A stretch of 64,000 nt of DNA from Synchiropus splendidus. Lineage: Eukaryota; Chordata; Actinopteri; Syngnathiformes; Callionymidae. How positions within the stretch are numbered: position 1 is the first letter of the stretch; the number at the start of each line of letters is the position of its first letter. The position numbers were made by a program, and so were the translations under genes. The stretch spans positions 12,233,501 to 12,297,500 of the forward strand of contig NC_071342.1 of the NCBI RefSeq assembly GCF_027744825.2, read 5' to 3'. Shown piece after piece: positions 52,419 through 64,000 of this stretch. The notes below the pieces were generated by a model. The model made no database searches and was not told the origin of the DNA. It saw nothing but the letters and a program-made list of their open reading frames with translations.

Positions 52419-52625
52419 AGGTGCACCAGATTATGAAAACATTTTTGAACATGAATATGTTGTTTTCATTTACTTTGTTGCGGCCTGGACTTTTAAAAAT
52501 ACATAGTGAGGTACATTTTTCTGAGAAATGAACTGCAGAAGGAGCATTTGCACAGATGCTAATTTGAGGCTGCTGAAATGGCTTGTTCTGATAAATGAAA
52601 TAAATGTGTGCCTCAGAAGCGTCAG
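52419..52625 (+). other. khdrbs2: Probable khdrbs2 3' UTR
   Basis: Sequence following the stop, non-coding and AT-rich, up to just past the first AATAAA. The end is inferred from that signal. It contains several UAAA-type sites (TTTAAAAATA near 52492, GATAAATGAAATAAATG near 52590), the motif preferred by this family of proteins. Confidence 0.5.
52599..52604 (+). terminator. khdrbs2: Candidate polyadenylation signal
   Basis: AATAAA about 180 bases past the stop codon, followed by the GT-containing ATGTGTGCCTCAG. Further AATAAA sites lie at 53434-53439, 53444-53449 and 53647-53652 and could serve longer transcripts. Which one is used cannot be told from sequence. Confidence 0.45.
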
Positions 52626-55600
52626 TGGGATATGAAGGTACTTTTGATCAACAGTAGTGTGAATGTATATGTCCAGCTAAATAAGCACAACAAACTTAGG
52701 ACCAACACTGGAGGCATCCATGAGTGCAGAAGCTGAGCTAAAGTCTTTATTGGCTTTAAAGAAGCCACACACTTTTAGCTGTTGTGCCCACACACATTCC
52801 TGGACAAGACAGGAACTTCATCAATGAAGAGCGTTTACGCAAGTCTGGTGTGGGTGGACCCTTTGAATTTGTATTAAAACAGCAATGTTTGCCGTTTGTA
52901 CAGAGGCTCGACAGGAGAGGGATCTCGCCTTTGCTAAGTGTATGATTTGTTTTTACATATCGAGGTATCAATCTGTCGCCATTGGTCTTGTCTCATTTGC
53001 ATCTTGATCAGTCATGGATAATCAATATTTAAAAAAGGCATTTTTTAACCATTTTTATCGGTGGTCACATGTCAAGTTGCTTCAAATAGCTCCTGGACGG
53101 CGGGTTTTTAGACGGGCATAAAAATTGAGTCAGTGCTAAAACTAGCGTGCAAACACAGTGACACTCTCTGTAGTAAACCTTGGCAAGTTAAGATTCAAAA
53201 ATGTGTTTCCCCAACGCCAGTGATTCTCCCAATGGCACTGTCGGGCAACGCCTGGATCGATTCCAGACTTCTCAAACGCAAATCCGCGTCAAAGAATGTT
53301 TTTTTTTTTTTTTTTTTTCCAGTAAATGTGATGAATTAATCTGAATTATAACCAACTGTTTTTGTGGTCAGGTGCCACAAATTTAATTAAGCAACACGGA
53401 ACCAAGAAGAGGCACCAGGTGTAAGACAAAAAAAATAAATCAAAATAAATCCCCTTATTTAGTCAGTCCAAGGCAAACTATGCATTTCAAACCGCAATGA
53501 AACTGACTAGAGGACTTTTCAGTTGCATCCTGATCCTGGAAACATGAAATGAATGAATATTTCTTGAGTTGACTTTGGTGTACAATGTGAAGTTTCCACT
53601 GACTGTATTGATATATGTGTAATCTGTATTTGTACATAAATCATTTAATAAAAACAAGAAAATCACATCATCACGTCTAAGACTTGAAGTCGATGCTGAA
53701 CACCATTGCTATATTTATGCTGCTGTAACAGTTCCTTTTGAGCATTAACTGAACACATGGGACGATGTAATGTATGTTTATCAATGATTTAGGTCTCTAT
53801 ATTTGATCTACTGTATCATTTTTTTTTAGCTCTAACTACAAAGGATCATTTTGAGATTGTTATTTTACAATTTTCTGACCGTATTTCCAACAAATAATGA
53901 TATTACTTTATCCCTCAGATAAAACACATAAAGAAGCAAACAAAAAAATATTTCAAGCAGCCTTATATGTGTCGAGTTAAAAACTGTCTGCAGCAAACAT
54001 CCAGTTTGTGATAAACTTGTCTATTCCATCTTAGTAATACTGTGAAGGAGTTTCCAAACGGAACAGTAATGACAGCACACTGATCACGTTGATGTCTTAA
54101 CCGCTATAAAGGAGCATGGTTTTAATTCCACTTATTAAAACGCAGCCATTAGCATGTTTCAGGGGAATCGTTTGTTAAATACTTACATTTCTGCTTAATC
54201 GTCCTTGAATCTCTTGATAGCCTTCTGATTTGGATACTAATAAATTTCTGTCCTTGATCCATCCACTGACGCTTTACTTCATTAAACAGACTCTGAGAAT
54301 GATACGGAGTTAAAAGAGGTAAGAAGTCCTCATATGTTATCATCACGCCGACATAAAAAAAAAAAAAAAACTCCCTGAGTTGAAGCCAAACACACGAGTC
54401 ATTGCTGAGTGAATTCATCTGCAACTTAATACTGTCTCTACTAACTCTGTCATTTCTCTGTCATATAACCTGATAAAACAACAGAGCTGAAGTTCTGTTA
54501 GAAAACTGATTCTTTCCTCTGATGCCTGGCCCCGATAAAGAATGTAAATCATGGGACTGAACAGAAACTCTTAACAGGTAAACTTTAAATTAAAAATACT
54601 AATTTAAATTAACAAAAAAAAAAAAGTAAACCCATTTTAAAACTCCAATAACTGCCGATTAATAATCCTCTAAATAGAGACCCCAGAAAGAACCTAGTTA
54701 AATTATGACAAATAACACGTTTCATTAAAAGACGCTAACAGAATTTTAAACTTCAAAATTAAATCAAGAAATGCACATGACCCTGCTTCCCCCAAATTTA
54801 CCGGCATTTATCTAAAATTGGTTTACTTTTTTACAGTGTCTATATGTTGTGTTACTATGTATTGTTTGTGTTTGTGTTGTGCTCTGCATGCGGCTTTAAT
54901 CTGGAAGTGTTTGCTAATAAACTGGGGACTAACCACCCCCCCTTCTTTTCCCTTCCTATAGATACAAAGGCAGTTTCTTTCTTGAAGAAACACAGAGCCA
55001 CAGAGGTAGGTCATTCAGATATCGAGTCGTTTGTCCTGATCCAATTGAGTTTGTAATGTATATACAAGAAAAGCAGAATCCAAATGCCATTCATCCAGTT
55101 CAACCCATGGTTCAGGCTCCCACAGAATCAATGCAATGAATGGATAAATAACATTGCCTTGAACAAGAGAGCATGTTTTGTGTAAGACGTCGGGCATATG
55201 CTTGTACTGTGATTCGAAAACGGCTTACATCCTCTATCTGCAAAGAATAGAACCAGTTTACTCTCACAAGGGCAGCTGAAGAAGACGCTATCAGAGACAG
55301 AGTCTGTGCAGGGGCGAGGAGTCTGCGAGATGATGGGCAGTTGCTTTGTCTGCCTGCTTCAGTGGTATGTCCGTCAGAAAGTGGAGATTGAAGTTCTGTC
55401 AATTTGAAGGCTTGAGGAACGTCTAAGGGGTCCTTTCCTGCTGGGGTTGACGCTCTTGCTGGACCCCAGAGGAGCACAGAGGAGACTTTCTCTGAATAAA
55501 TGGGAGCAAAGTGCTCTCATCATCTCCAAACTACTGCTACTGGGAGGATTTGGAAGTCCCTGCCCAGCGCCACCTCTGCTGAGCTTGACCCCTCTGTAGA

Positions 55601-56539
55601 GCTCGCACAGTGCAGACATGTGCGGCAATCCAAACTGTTGATGACCTGGGTCACTTGACTGATAGTTTCATGGTATTGATCGGCTGTTCGTATGCTGAAT
55701 AGACAGATCTATTCTTGGTTCATCTCAAAGGCTTATCAATGGAGAACAACAAAAGTTTGGTTTCAGTCCACTCAACTCAGTCCACCATTTTAGCCAACAT
55801 CAAGTGCTGAGGTTTGGCGACAAAACATGACGTGTTTAGATTATGCAGAGAGGCCTCGGAAATTCATTCAACAAGACCAGGAAGTGAAATGGAAGAGAAG
55901 CTGAGTCGCTGAGATGATAGCACCTCGGAAGGACATGATCTTGCTTTTGATATAGTTCCATAGTGGATAAAGGGCTGCTATTCTGCCTCTCCAGTCCACC
56001 ATGTTGACATTCCATTAGACCCGCACCCAGCAGATCGATCCACTCTTTTTAAGTGGCTTTGGTGGCTAGTGGGTGCGAGTCGCGTTACAAGTGTCACCCG
56101 AAGCCTAGCAAGATGAGAAGTGTCTAAATGTTTACGCACGTTACAGACGCAAAGTTCTGCTTTATTTGAACATTAATCTAAAGTAATCTACCTATATACT
56201 GTAGTAGTCCCGAATGTTGGGTCCCAAGTCAAGTGAGTACTTCCACTTTTCTGCACACATCAAAAGAATAAAAACTGAAATTATTTTATGAGTCGGTTGG
56301 ACCCTAAAAACCTTTCAAATTGATTTCCATAATAAATTTACTGAGAGAGAAGGGAGAGAGAAGACACGGGGAGTCCGGCTCCTTGAAGAGAGCCAGATCT
56401 TGAGGAGTGCTTTATTTCCAAGTACTGGCTTGTTTTCGTGGCTCATTCAAAACTTGGCATCATTTTAAAAAGCTAAATTTGAAAACACTCTCCTGCAGAA
56501 TTTACTGTATTCACTAACCCGTGAAAATGTAATGCAAGT

Positions 56540-56628
56540 GAGACACATCTGGGACATACTAAATGGACCACGGAATATCATCCTGCGGGCTGCAGCTGGC
56601 CCTCAGGCCATGAGTTTGAGACCCCTGA
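56540..56628. mobile_element. Solo right end of a hAT-like element
   Basis: It carries GCGGGCTGCAGCTGGCCCTC and then GGCCATGAGTTTGAGACCCC followed by TG. GAGTTTGAGACCCCTG is the inverse of the common hAT start CAGGGGTCTCAAACTC. I did not find the corresponding left end in the preceding kilobase. Confidence 0.5.
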
Positions 56629-57487
56629 GTTAGGCTGCCTTCATTATAGTAACTAGAACACAAGCCTCGGCTGGGTTCCTAAACAACAGTGCAGTGGGTG
56701 TGTGGCATCGCGCGTGTGTAAATACTGAGATTCTCGTAGCTCTCTCTGAACCAGTCGATAGGAGCAGTGCGCGTCTGCTGAGCGGTTGTGCGCCACCCAC
56801 TTCTTTCCACCTCAAAATCCACGGCTGATAAATAAATGGAGAGTTTCTGAATCACGCGTGAATCATGTGTGAGTCACTCCCAGATACAGATCGGCATTGA
56901 AGCCCAACCATTCAAGCCCAACCACGACAACCGTTGCTTGCTTTACAAATTCCGATTTCTATACGGACGATAGCTCATTGAAGACATGAAAAGCGCAGAC
57001 ACCCATTTAAAGTCAAAGAAATGAAGAACTGAAACGGCAGCAGATTAGAAAGTAATTAATCATCTGATTCTAAAGGCAGGCCCGTGATGTGAGGGTCCCT
57101 TGAAGGGAAGTTTGCCAAAACTCGAGTGTAAGATTAATTATAATTACGAGCAGACAGCTAGCACAAAAGCGTCTTATCATTTCGCTCACAGGAAAGTAGG
57201 GATTCTCTTATTTGCTTTTTTGGCATCACACAGAGCTCAATCCAGATCCACTTCTTTCCCTATTTGTTGTCTCACCACTGGCTGTACTCATATTTGGAAC
57301 AATGAAGTGTTGTCACATGAAGAGGTGAATGATAAGGAAAGAGAGACTGGCTTTCATGTGCACTTATGATAGGATTTTAAAAAGGTGCAGCCGGAAAAGC
57401 TCACGGACCACTGCTGATTTTGTCATGCTTGTTGAGGTTTAGCCTTGTGAAGGAACGTGCTAGCACTTCATATGTGTTGTTGATATA

Positions 57488-57835
57488 CAGCGTGGGTGGG
57501 CAATTGCTCGAGGGGCCACATTCTTTCCTGGGACCTATGTGAGGGGCCACAAGCCTCTGAATAGATAATGGAAATAATGTTTTTAAATGGAAAATAGCTT
57601 GGCAACAGAACATGTTAAAAATGCAAATATGCTTTTTAGAAAAGTACTTTATTACAAAGTATTTTGATGAATATTTTTCTTTCATTGTTTTGATGGATGA
57701 ATAAATACAAAAATTGTTTTTTATCTAGAATTCAAATAGTAGCTAGAATTCAAATAGACCTCAGACCCCATGAGGGCCGCATGGATACAGGCAGAGGGCC
57801 GCATATGGCCCCCAAGCCAAGAGTCCTGCTTTGCC
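57488..57835. mobile_element. Non-autonomous hAT-like element, GGGGCCAC type
   Basis: The left end reads ACAGCGTGGGTGGGCAATTG, then GAGGGGCCACATTCTTTCC. The right end reads GAGGGCCGCATATGGCCCCC followed by AAGAGTCCTGCTTTGCC. GGGGCC blocks near both ends are inverted copies. Non-coding. A related left end is at 23528. Exact termini and any target duplication were not resolved. Confidence 0.5.
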
Positions 57836-58060
57836 ACATTGGTACAAAGCTTCACTAGAGTCTCTAAAGGACTGCAGCACTCCAAATCTATCTGCGTTTG
57901 TGTGCTTGTGCAGAGGGCTGTGTGGACTTTTACTCCCAGTCTTACACTGAGGATGAGAGTTTTAAGATGACCACGCCCAGTTGAATCATACAAGGGCAGT
58001 CTGGAGTGAATGTGTTCAGCTGAGGGCCACTTATTTAGGACTCTTTTTTTTGTCATGGAC

Positions 58061-58231
58061 TAGGTTTCATGAAACAGTTTCCTGTGTTTCAGAGGCCACT
58101 AGGTGGCACTGTCTGCCATATATTCTTTAGCTATGAAGAAATCTTTTAAAGAGCCCCATATTATATTTTTACATCAAGAGCGCCATCTACTGAGCTCTGA
58201 AAATTTGGACACTGTTCCATCAACCCATCAC
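58061..58231. mobile_element. hAT-like MITE, copy F (diverged)
   Basis: The left arm is TAGGTTTCATGAAACAGTTT, then CAGAGGCCACTAGGTGGCAC. The right arm is GACACTGTTCCATCAACCCA followed by TCAC, the family right end. The middle differs (GAGCGCCATCTACTGAGCTC), matching the fragment at 50978. So this is a related but distinct subfamily of the same MITE. Confidence 0.6.
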
Positions 58232-59467
58232 TTCTTCACTCTTCCGTCTTTCTAACTCACCCAGCTGCAAACCTGGAGGCCAACAACCTTTGATTTAAGC
58301 TGGTGTGTCTCCACCAGATGTTCCAGGTTGTACACACGGTTGCCTTAAGAAGGTTCTTCATAAATCGGCCCCAACTTTGCTCAAAATATCCTCCAAATAA
58401 AATGTCATCCTTGGGCACAAAGATTCCAGCTCCTTGTTGTGCACCCTTGTTTCACTGTGTTCACTCGCTGTGGACGTTCATTTGTTAGCACTGGTGCTCT
58501 TCTGCTCCAGAGCAGAAGATACATGAAGCTGCTGCCAGAAGACTAAAGGCTGTGGGACTCGGCCGCACCGCCATTAGTCTGGAGAACAGCTCGGTGCGTA
58601 TCTCTCTCCTCTCACCAAGCAACACCTGGCAGACTTTTAATCGAGGAGTTTTGCACGCCTGCGTTAAACGTGTCTGTAATTGTGAATGCAATTCAACGTC
58701 TGCATCTCAGACACGCAGTGTTCATCACAGGCCTGTGTTAACAGCTCGTACATTTTCGTCCAGTGGGATCCTTGCTTGAATATTCCTGTGATGCTCCTGC
58801 AGCCTTTGCCAAATTCACTTTCAGGTGCATTTTCCTGACAGATTTCCTGCCAGCATTAAAACTTGCTGCACCTCCGATCCTCAAGAGCCCAACAGTGTCT
58901 GTGCATATCTTAATTCTGATGCAACAAATCTAACTGCTCACACAAATTGATGGGATTGGCTGCATTGTTAATTTAGGATCTTTATCGTTTCACTGCTCAG
59001 GGCAGGCGTTAAATAAATGGTGCGATTAAGATGCTCTATTTTGAATATCAAACAAGATTTCCGGAGAAATTACACCAACTTTATTTCTTTAAAGGAAAGA
59101 ATAGAATGTAATATTCCAATCTACATTTGCTATGAAAGCATAGACTGATATTAGCTTTCTTCGAGCACCAGCGTTTTTTTGGAAGCTGAACTTTAGCAAG
59201 GGCAGATGGGAATTCATCTTTGACCTGTCAATCCAAGACTCCATCGCACCATACAAGACAGCAGGAGAACAGAGTCAGCCCAGTAGACACCGATGTTATC
59301 CCAATATACAAAAGTAAAGAAAAGCTTGGTTTGCATTTTATTTCAAACACAAACTGACAATTAAAGGTGGAATATAAGTATTTTCCAGAGCAACTGAAAA
59401 ACACATTAGATGTTAAAAAGCACAATAAGAGGTCCCTAAATGTATAACATTTTACATATACAGTTCA

Positions 59468-59540
59468 GCAGCACAGTGGCGCAATGGTCGCGCTGCAGCC
59501 TCTCAGCAAGAAGGTTCAGGGTTTGAATTAGAAAATTACT
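59468..59540 (+). repeat. tRNA-derived SINE head
   Basis: GCAGCACAGTGGCGCAATGG carries an A-box-like region, followed by CTCTCAGCAAGAAGGTTCAG and GGTTTGAATT, a B-box-like region. This is the recognised head of a widespread fish SINE. The body beyond the head is not evident, so it is a 5' fragment. Confidence 0.6.
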
Positions 59541-60735
59541 GCTTCTCTCTGTTACTTCAACAGCGAAGTACGTTTTATCCATCATTTCCTTCCTCTTATT
59601 TTTAGTACTAAACAGTTGCCAAGAACCCAGCATAGCCGCAATGCAGGATAGGAGGTCACTACTATCAAAATATCATGCTTCAATTGATATTTAATTTACC
59701 TTTAATAGTATTTTAAATAACATTGATGTCGGCAGGAGGCGGTAGAGTTCGGACAGAGATTGGAGCTCGCACTTGCAAATCCTTTGAGATTTGTGGTTTT
59801 ATAATCCAGACTTCCAGCAAAATACTGAGCTATTTTCTCTCCGACACGCCAGCAGAATGGAACATAGCTGTAGCTAATATGCATAGATTAGCAAAATAGG
59901 TGGGGATCCAAGACTGGGCATATTTCTACTCATGATATCAAATATTATAACACACTTAATACCTGCTAGCTCAGTTGATTCACGGCCTGCTGGATGAATA
60001 TATTCATGATAATTCCTTGCCGCTCTTTCTGACCTTTATCATCAGCAGGGTGAAGTCCTAAATGGCCGCTCGGATTCAGCAGCATGTGACAGTCCTCAAT
60101 ATACCTCAAAGGTGAGTGAATGCAAAGGCTTCAATTAATTCCACAGGATAGATTCTGTTTCACCTCATAAGGAAAGGACGGCGCGACGACGACTCGCGGT
60201 CGTCCCGTGGTTTATGCGGCGACTGGGGTTTTAATGTGGGTTAGCTGGCTTGTTTATGAGAGTTTCTGGGATGGCATTTTCACAAGGGCTGTAAAAATGA
60301 GAGGTTTTGCGTGGTATCTGCGTGAAAAGGTCTCAGGAATATTAGAAGTGAAGTGGAAGGTAAAAACCACGTCCAATGAGGTGCAGGGATGCAGGACAGG
60401 ATAGGGAGGCGTGTTACTCTCCAACACAAACATACACAATTATTATTGCCGTACAAATATGATCATTAACTCGAGGGAAAGAAAATGTGTCAGTCGCTTT
60501 TTGTAGTTTCATTATGATGTTGTTAGGAGGGGCAGACGCATCATCTCAACATTCCCTTTTTAGATTCTCCGTTTTTCATTCAACAAGGAATTCATACCAG
60601 CAACTGGGATAAAATCATTGTAGATTTGTCAGAGGCCTGTTAATTGTTGCAGATGGAAAATAGTAAAAACCAAAAATACTTAAGGCTGGGCATGGAAGAA
60701 TTCAGGCTCAGCAATTATGACTACACACTGTAGAG

Positions 60736-61427
60736 CAGGGGTTCTTGACCTTTTTGATCTTGGGGCCCACCTTTCCCAGAACAAATGGGCCCGGGGCCCA
60801 TTCAATGTAACTGATTCATGACTTTTGATTTCATTTGTGATCAATAACCATATTTAATCTACTTACACATAAACAAGCCAAAACCTTGTGAAATGTCATG
60901 AAACCATGTGATCATCCCAAATATTTGTCATCGAAAAGTCCTACCAGCAGCAGAACCAGGTGCAAATCATATTCATCAAATTTACTCAAGAAAAAAAGGG
61001 AAAAAAATACCATTGATGCAAAATTTGGAAAAACTACAACATTCTTAATAAAACAAATATAATAAAAATGTCTAAATATCATAAAATAAAAATAATATAT
61101 ATTATTTAAACTCCAAGGAAGATATAAGTAAAGTGTAAATGAAAGTATCACAATAAAATAAATTTTCAAAACTGATTTCATGAACAGTTTTTACTGTTGG
61201 AGGGCCAGCATCACTTTCTTTATCATTTTTCTTTTCAAGAACTTCTCCATAGTTATTAACTATCACATATTTGCAGCTGTCAAGTCAATGCAGTGACACC
61301 CTACTGCCACCATACGTGGCTCATGTATTAAACTGAGTGTCTCGCAGCCCTCAAGGTGGAAAACAAGAAAACTTGGAGGCACTCGCGGCCCAACCGTGGG
61401 CCCTGGCCCTGTGGTTAAGAATCAGTG
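60736..61427. mobile_element. Non-autonomous hAT element, complete
   Basis: The left terminus is CAGGGGTTCTTGACC, and the right terminus read inverted is CACTGATTCTTAACC, 11 of 15 matching. CTTGGGGCCCACCTTTCCCA on the left and GGCCCAACCGTGGGCCC on the right carry further inverted GGGCCC blocks. The flanking octamers CTGTAGAG (60728-60735) and CTGTCGAC (61428-61435) agree at 6 of 8 bases, consistent with an old 8-base target duplication. It is 692 bases long. A minus-strand 89-codon frame at 60912-61181 is AT-rich and hydrophobic and not a transposase. Confidence 0.75.
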
Positions 61428-62236
61428 CTGTCGACCCATGCAGTTTTAAGCCTTGTGGTAAATAAAGTCTCCAAGAAAAAGCACATTCTCACTCCTCAAT
61501 TTCACTCTACTACTTCACTCATGGTGCAAACCTTTTGGCACAGGAAACACATGGCACTGTATAGACCAAGGAGCATTCAAGGAGCGCGTCCTCACGCCAG
61601 CTGCTCTACCATAGCATCACATAAATGCAGTGGCGTGGATGAACATCTCGGGAGCTGCTTTTAAATTGCAGCAGTGCATTGTGGGACTTGGAGTATGGTG
61701 GGGAGACTGAGACAATGAATTATTTTGAGGGTTATTTGGAACTATATTACAAACGCAGATGAAGGGCTTTCATTTGCTTGGTGGGTTTCCAGGAAAATAT
61801 CTGTCCCAACGAAAACTGTGCTCAGGGAAATCTCACAATAACGTTCGTGCTGTTAGGCTGAGAAACTCAGCAGCATGTGGTGACCAAAGACGGAGCCACT
61901 TTGAAAGTAAACAACAAGGACAGGAAAGAAAAAAAAAGGAAGGGAAGAGTTTGATACTTCTTAAAGGGTGGGACATCAATGTCACTGATGCATGCAAGGA
62001 AACTAAAAACATGCTTTTTAGTGGCATGAAGAAACTGCAGTTGTCAGTCAATCAAGGATGAGATATGGGAAAATAAATATATTTTTTATCATACATCCAA
62101 GTAAAAATAATTGGTTGCCATATGCAGTGATCTAATGAAACCATCTGCTTCTTTCCTCCCAATTTGGCTGACAATGAAATCCAAAACAGAGCCCACTGTA
62201 GCAGCCAACATAATGCATGAGGGGCATTTACTGTAT

Positions 62237-62269
62237 ATATATGTGTATAAATATATATATATATATATA
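62237..62269. repeat. Short AT microsatellite
   Basis: About 10-15 AT/TA units, interrupted by GTGTATAAATA. Low-complexity only. Confidence 0.85.
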
Positions 62270-63917
62270 GTGTACTTCTCCCTAATATGGATTTAAGTGG
62301 CGGCGGTCAACGGGCGGTCTTTGAGAGGAAGATTCAGCTGACAGCAAACCGCCTTTCACCGTTTTCATCTCAAGGACGATTAGATTGGCTCAAGGCTTCA
62401 TCTGCATATAGATCATCACGGCCGATTGTCAGACGTGTGTTGACAGATTATGACTGCGGGATTTATAAAGAGATAGTAAATCGAGAGGAAGGGCCGCGCT
62501 GCGTTGGATGCACACGCAGCCAAAGTGTCGGACTCAATGGCTGGCTGCATATGCAAACTACTTGCACAGAGGACACTTGTGTCGTTTGTCAAACATTTTC
62601 AGAATCAATTTACATGACACCCCCGGATTATTTTCGCATGAGCGGTAGAAAGTTGATTGAAAACACTCGCTATCTTGTGAAACTTTGAATGACTTTCAAG
62701 ATGTGAAGGAATATACGACGTAATATGTGGCCTGTAGTAACCTTCGTCTTACGTTTCCCTCTCTTGTGTGTTGCCGCAGGTGCTCGACAACAAAGGCCCC
62801 TTCATGTTCAATAAACTTGACTTTAAACCTGCCTCAGCTTGTACTTTTTTCTCCATACAATTCAGGTAGAACAATAAGGAAATTACAAATCAATCTCACA
62901 GTTGGTATTCGACAGGAAAATTGTGCACCGGCTGCTAATGGAGGAATCACCCCGTGACGCCAGTGTGTTGGGTCATAATGCGATCAGGCTTCATGTGAGA
63001 TCTGTAAATGATCTTTCCTTCACAATATGTTACAGACAGACAGCACCACATATAGGTCCTCACTCGCTCACTCGCCATCTGATCCACTTAGCGCCGAGCC
63101 ATTCAGCCTGTATTGAATACACACACAGTTCCACTCTGCATTTGCACACGGTCACCTGGCAGCAGGAGTGTAGAAACGTTGGGCAGCCTGCTGAATACGA
63201 ATGCCCACCCAATGAACATGGATTTTATTTTCACACATATTTATTCAGTGAGCAACATTTCAATCGTCCTGTCTGCCAAGACAGAATTTTAATCATTTTT
63301 GGGGGGGGCAAATGTTACATCCCTAATAAGAAGAAATCGTGGTGAAATCCTGACTCAAATACACTTTTCCAAAAATACGCAGTCCAAAAACAAACAATGG
63401 CTAATTCGTTGTTTGTAAATTGTCAGTAAATGTGAGCATATTTGTGGGTGGTCTCACTCTGTATGAATTGCCGTCTCATTCAGGGGGACTCAGCGGTCCA
63501 TGACCCCCCCCAGGGCAGCTGCTGGACGCAGGTGAACAACTGTGCAAAACCCTCAAACTCTCTGGTGCTATGACAATACATGAGCTAAACAGTGGTGGCT
63601 GGTGGAAAACAAATCCCCGTGATCCCTGCCAGCTTCACATGCAAACATCTGAATTAGGGCTGTCAACAAAATGTATATTTAATCTCAATAAATAGCACTA
63701 TAAATGTGTTTATTAATGGCCAAATACTCATTTTGTGTCTGTTCTAAAGGAATATTTTATCAACTACAACAATCCAACATAGCAGATACTGTCAAGATCA
63801 TTCTTTAGAATAATCCGATAAAAACATAACATTGTAAGCATTATTTTGCACTTTTGTGTTGATAAAATCTTCCTTCAAATTACGTACACACTCATCCTTT
63901 AGAGTGCTTAGTCAACC

Positions 63918-63985
63918 CCTGTATGTTTTTGGACTGTGGGAATAAACCCACACAAGTATGGGGAGAACTCCACACACAAACTGTT
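63918..63985. repeat. Tail fragment of a fish SINE-type repeat
   Basis: TTTTTGGACTGTGGGAATAA, then ACCCACACAAGTATGGGGAG and AACTCCACACA are a diverged copy of a familiar fish repeat segment (a TTTGGACTGTGGGAGGAAAC...GGGGAGAAC block). It extends towards the window's end. Confidence 0.55.
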
Positions 63986-64000
63986 ATACAGAGAATGTTC

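Larger units (their letters stand above)
52626..64000. other. Intergenic region downstream of khdrbs2
   Basis: No exon I can defend is present. Mobile-element pieces are at 56540-56628, 57488-57835, 58061-58231, 59468-59540, 60736-61427 and 63918-63985. Open frames are short and unrecognised, the longest being 63 to 147 codons. One complex stretch, 62287-62880, has an open frame and a splice-like element and is discussed as a finding. AT microsatellite is at 62237-62269. Homopolymer runs occur near 53299-53318 (T) and 54355-54370 (A). Confidence 0.8.

Noticed and set aside
62902..63345. A 147-codon + frame
   Set aside because: No recognised domain or splice signals, and its composition (His, Ser, Thr) matches the surrounding intergenic sequence.

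Overview
The window is eukaryotic genomic DNA, almost certainly from a ray-finned (teleost) fish. Coding sequence is broken into short exons with GT-AG splice sites and consistent phases, introns run to about 14 kb, and the non-coding DNA is full of microsatellites and degraded DNA-transposon and SINE fragments of fish type. Nothing looks bacterial or plasmid-like, and no operon, CRISPR array or phage is present.

One gene can be supported with confidence: the 3' two thirds of khdrbs2 (SLM1, a Sam68-like STAR-family RNA-binding protein) on the + strand. Seven coding exons lie at 11057-11173, 18395-18541, 32117-32244, 36079-36262, 50045-50127, 50541-50599 and 52324-52418, ending in TGA. They join in one frame (813 bases, 270 residues plus stop) and supply the KH-domain GPRG loop, the rest of the KH/QUA2 region, an arginine-rich linker, a tyrosine-rich tail and the C-terminal RGGY...PYGRY signal. 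About 73 N-terminal residues expected from the family (QUA1 and the first KH strand) are not seen and probably lie 5' of the window, so bases 1-11056 are read as an intron. A plausible polyadenylation signal is at 52599-52604.

Layout: 1-11056 upstream intron; 11057-52418 seven exons and six introns (7.2, 13.6, 3.8, 13.8, 0.4 and 1.7 kb); 52419-about 52625 3' UTR; the rest intergenic, with no confidently identified gene. The accessory signal is mostly mobile DNA: a short hAT-like MITE family with at least six copies (two full, others partial), a 692-base non-autonomous hAT element downstream, a deleted Tc1-like transposase remnant, two copies of another interspersed family, two SINE-like pieces and several solo element ends. 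Points of biological interest are a linker exon that looks much poorer in proline than in mammals, a 20-A run just upstream of that exon's acceptor, a 16-T tract at the penultimate exon's acceptor, and an octamer/CRE pair in an intron. I found no convincing novel system. Family calls rest on recognition of translated sequence; no search was run.
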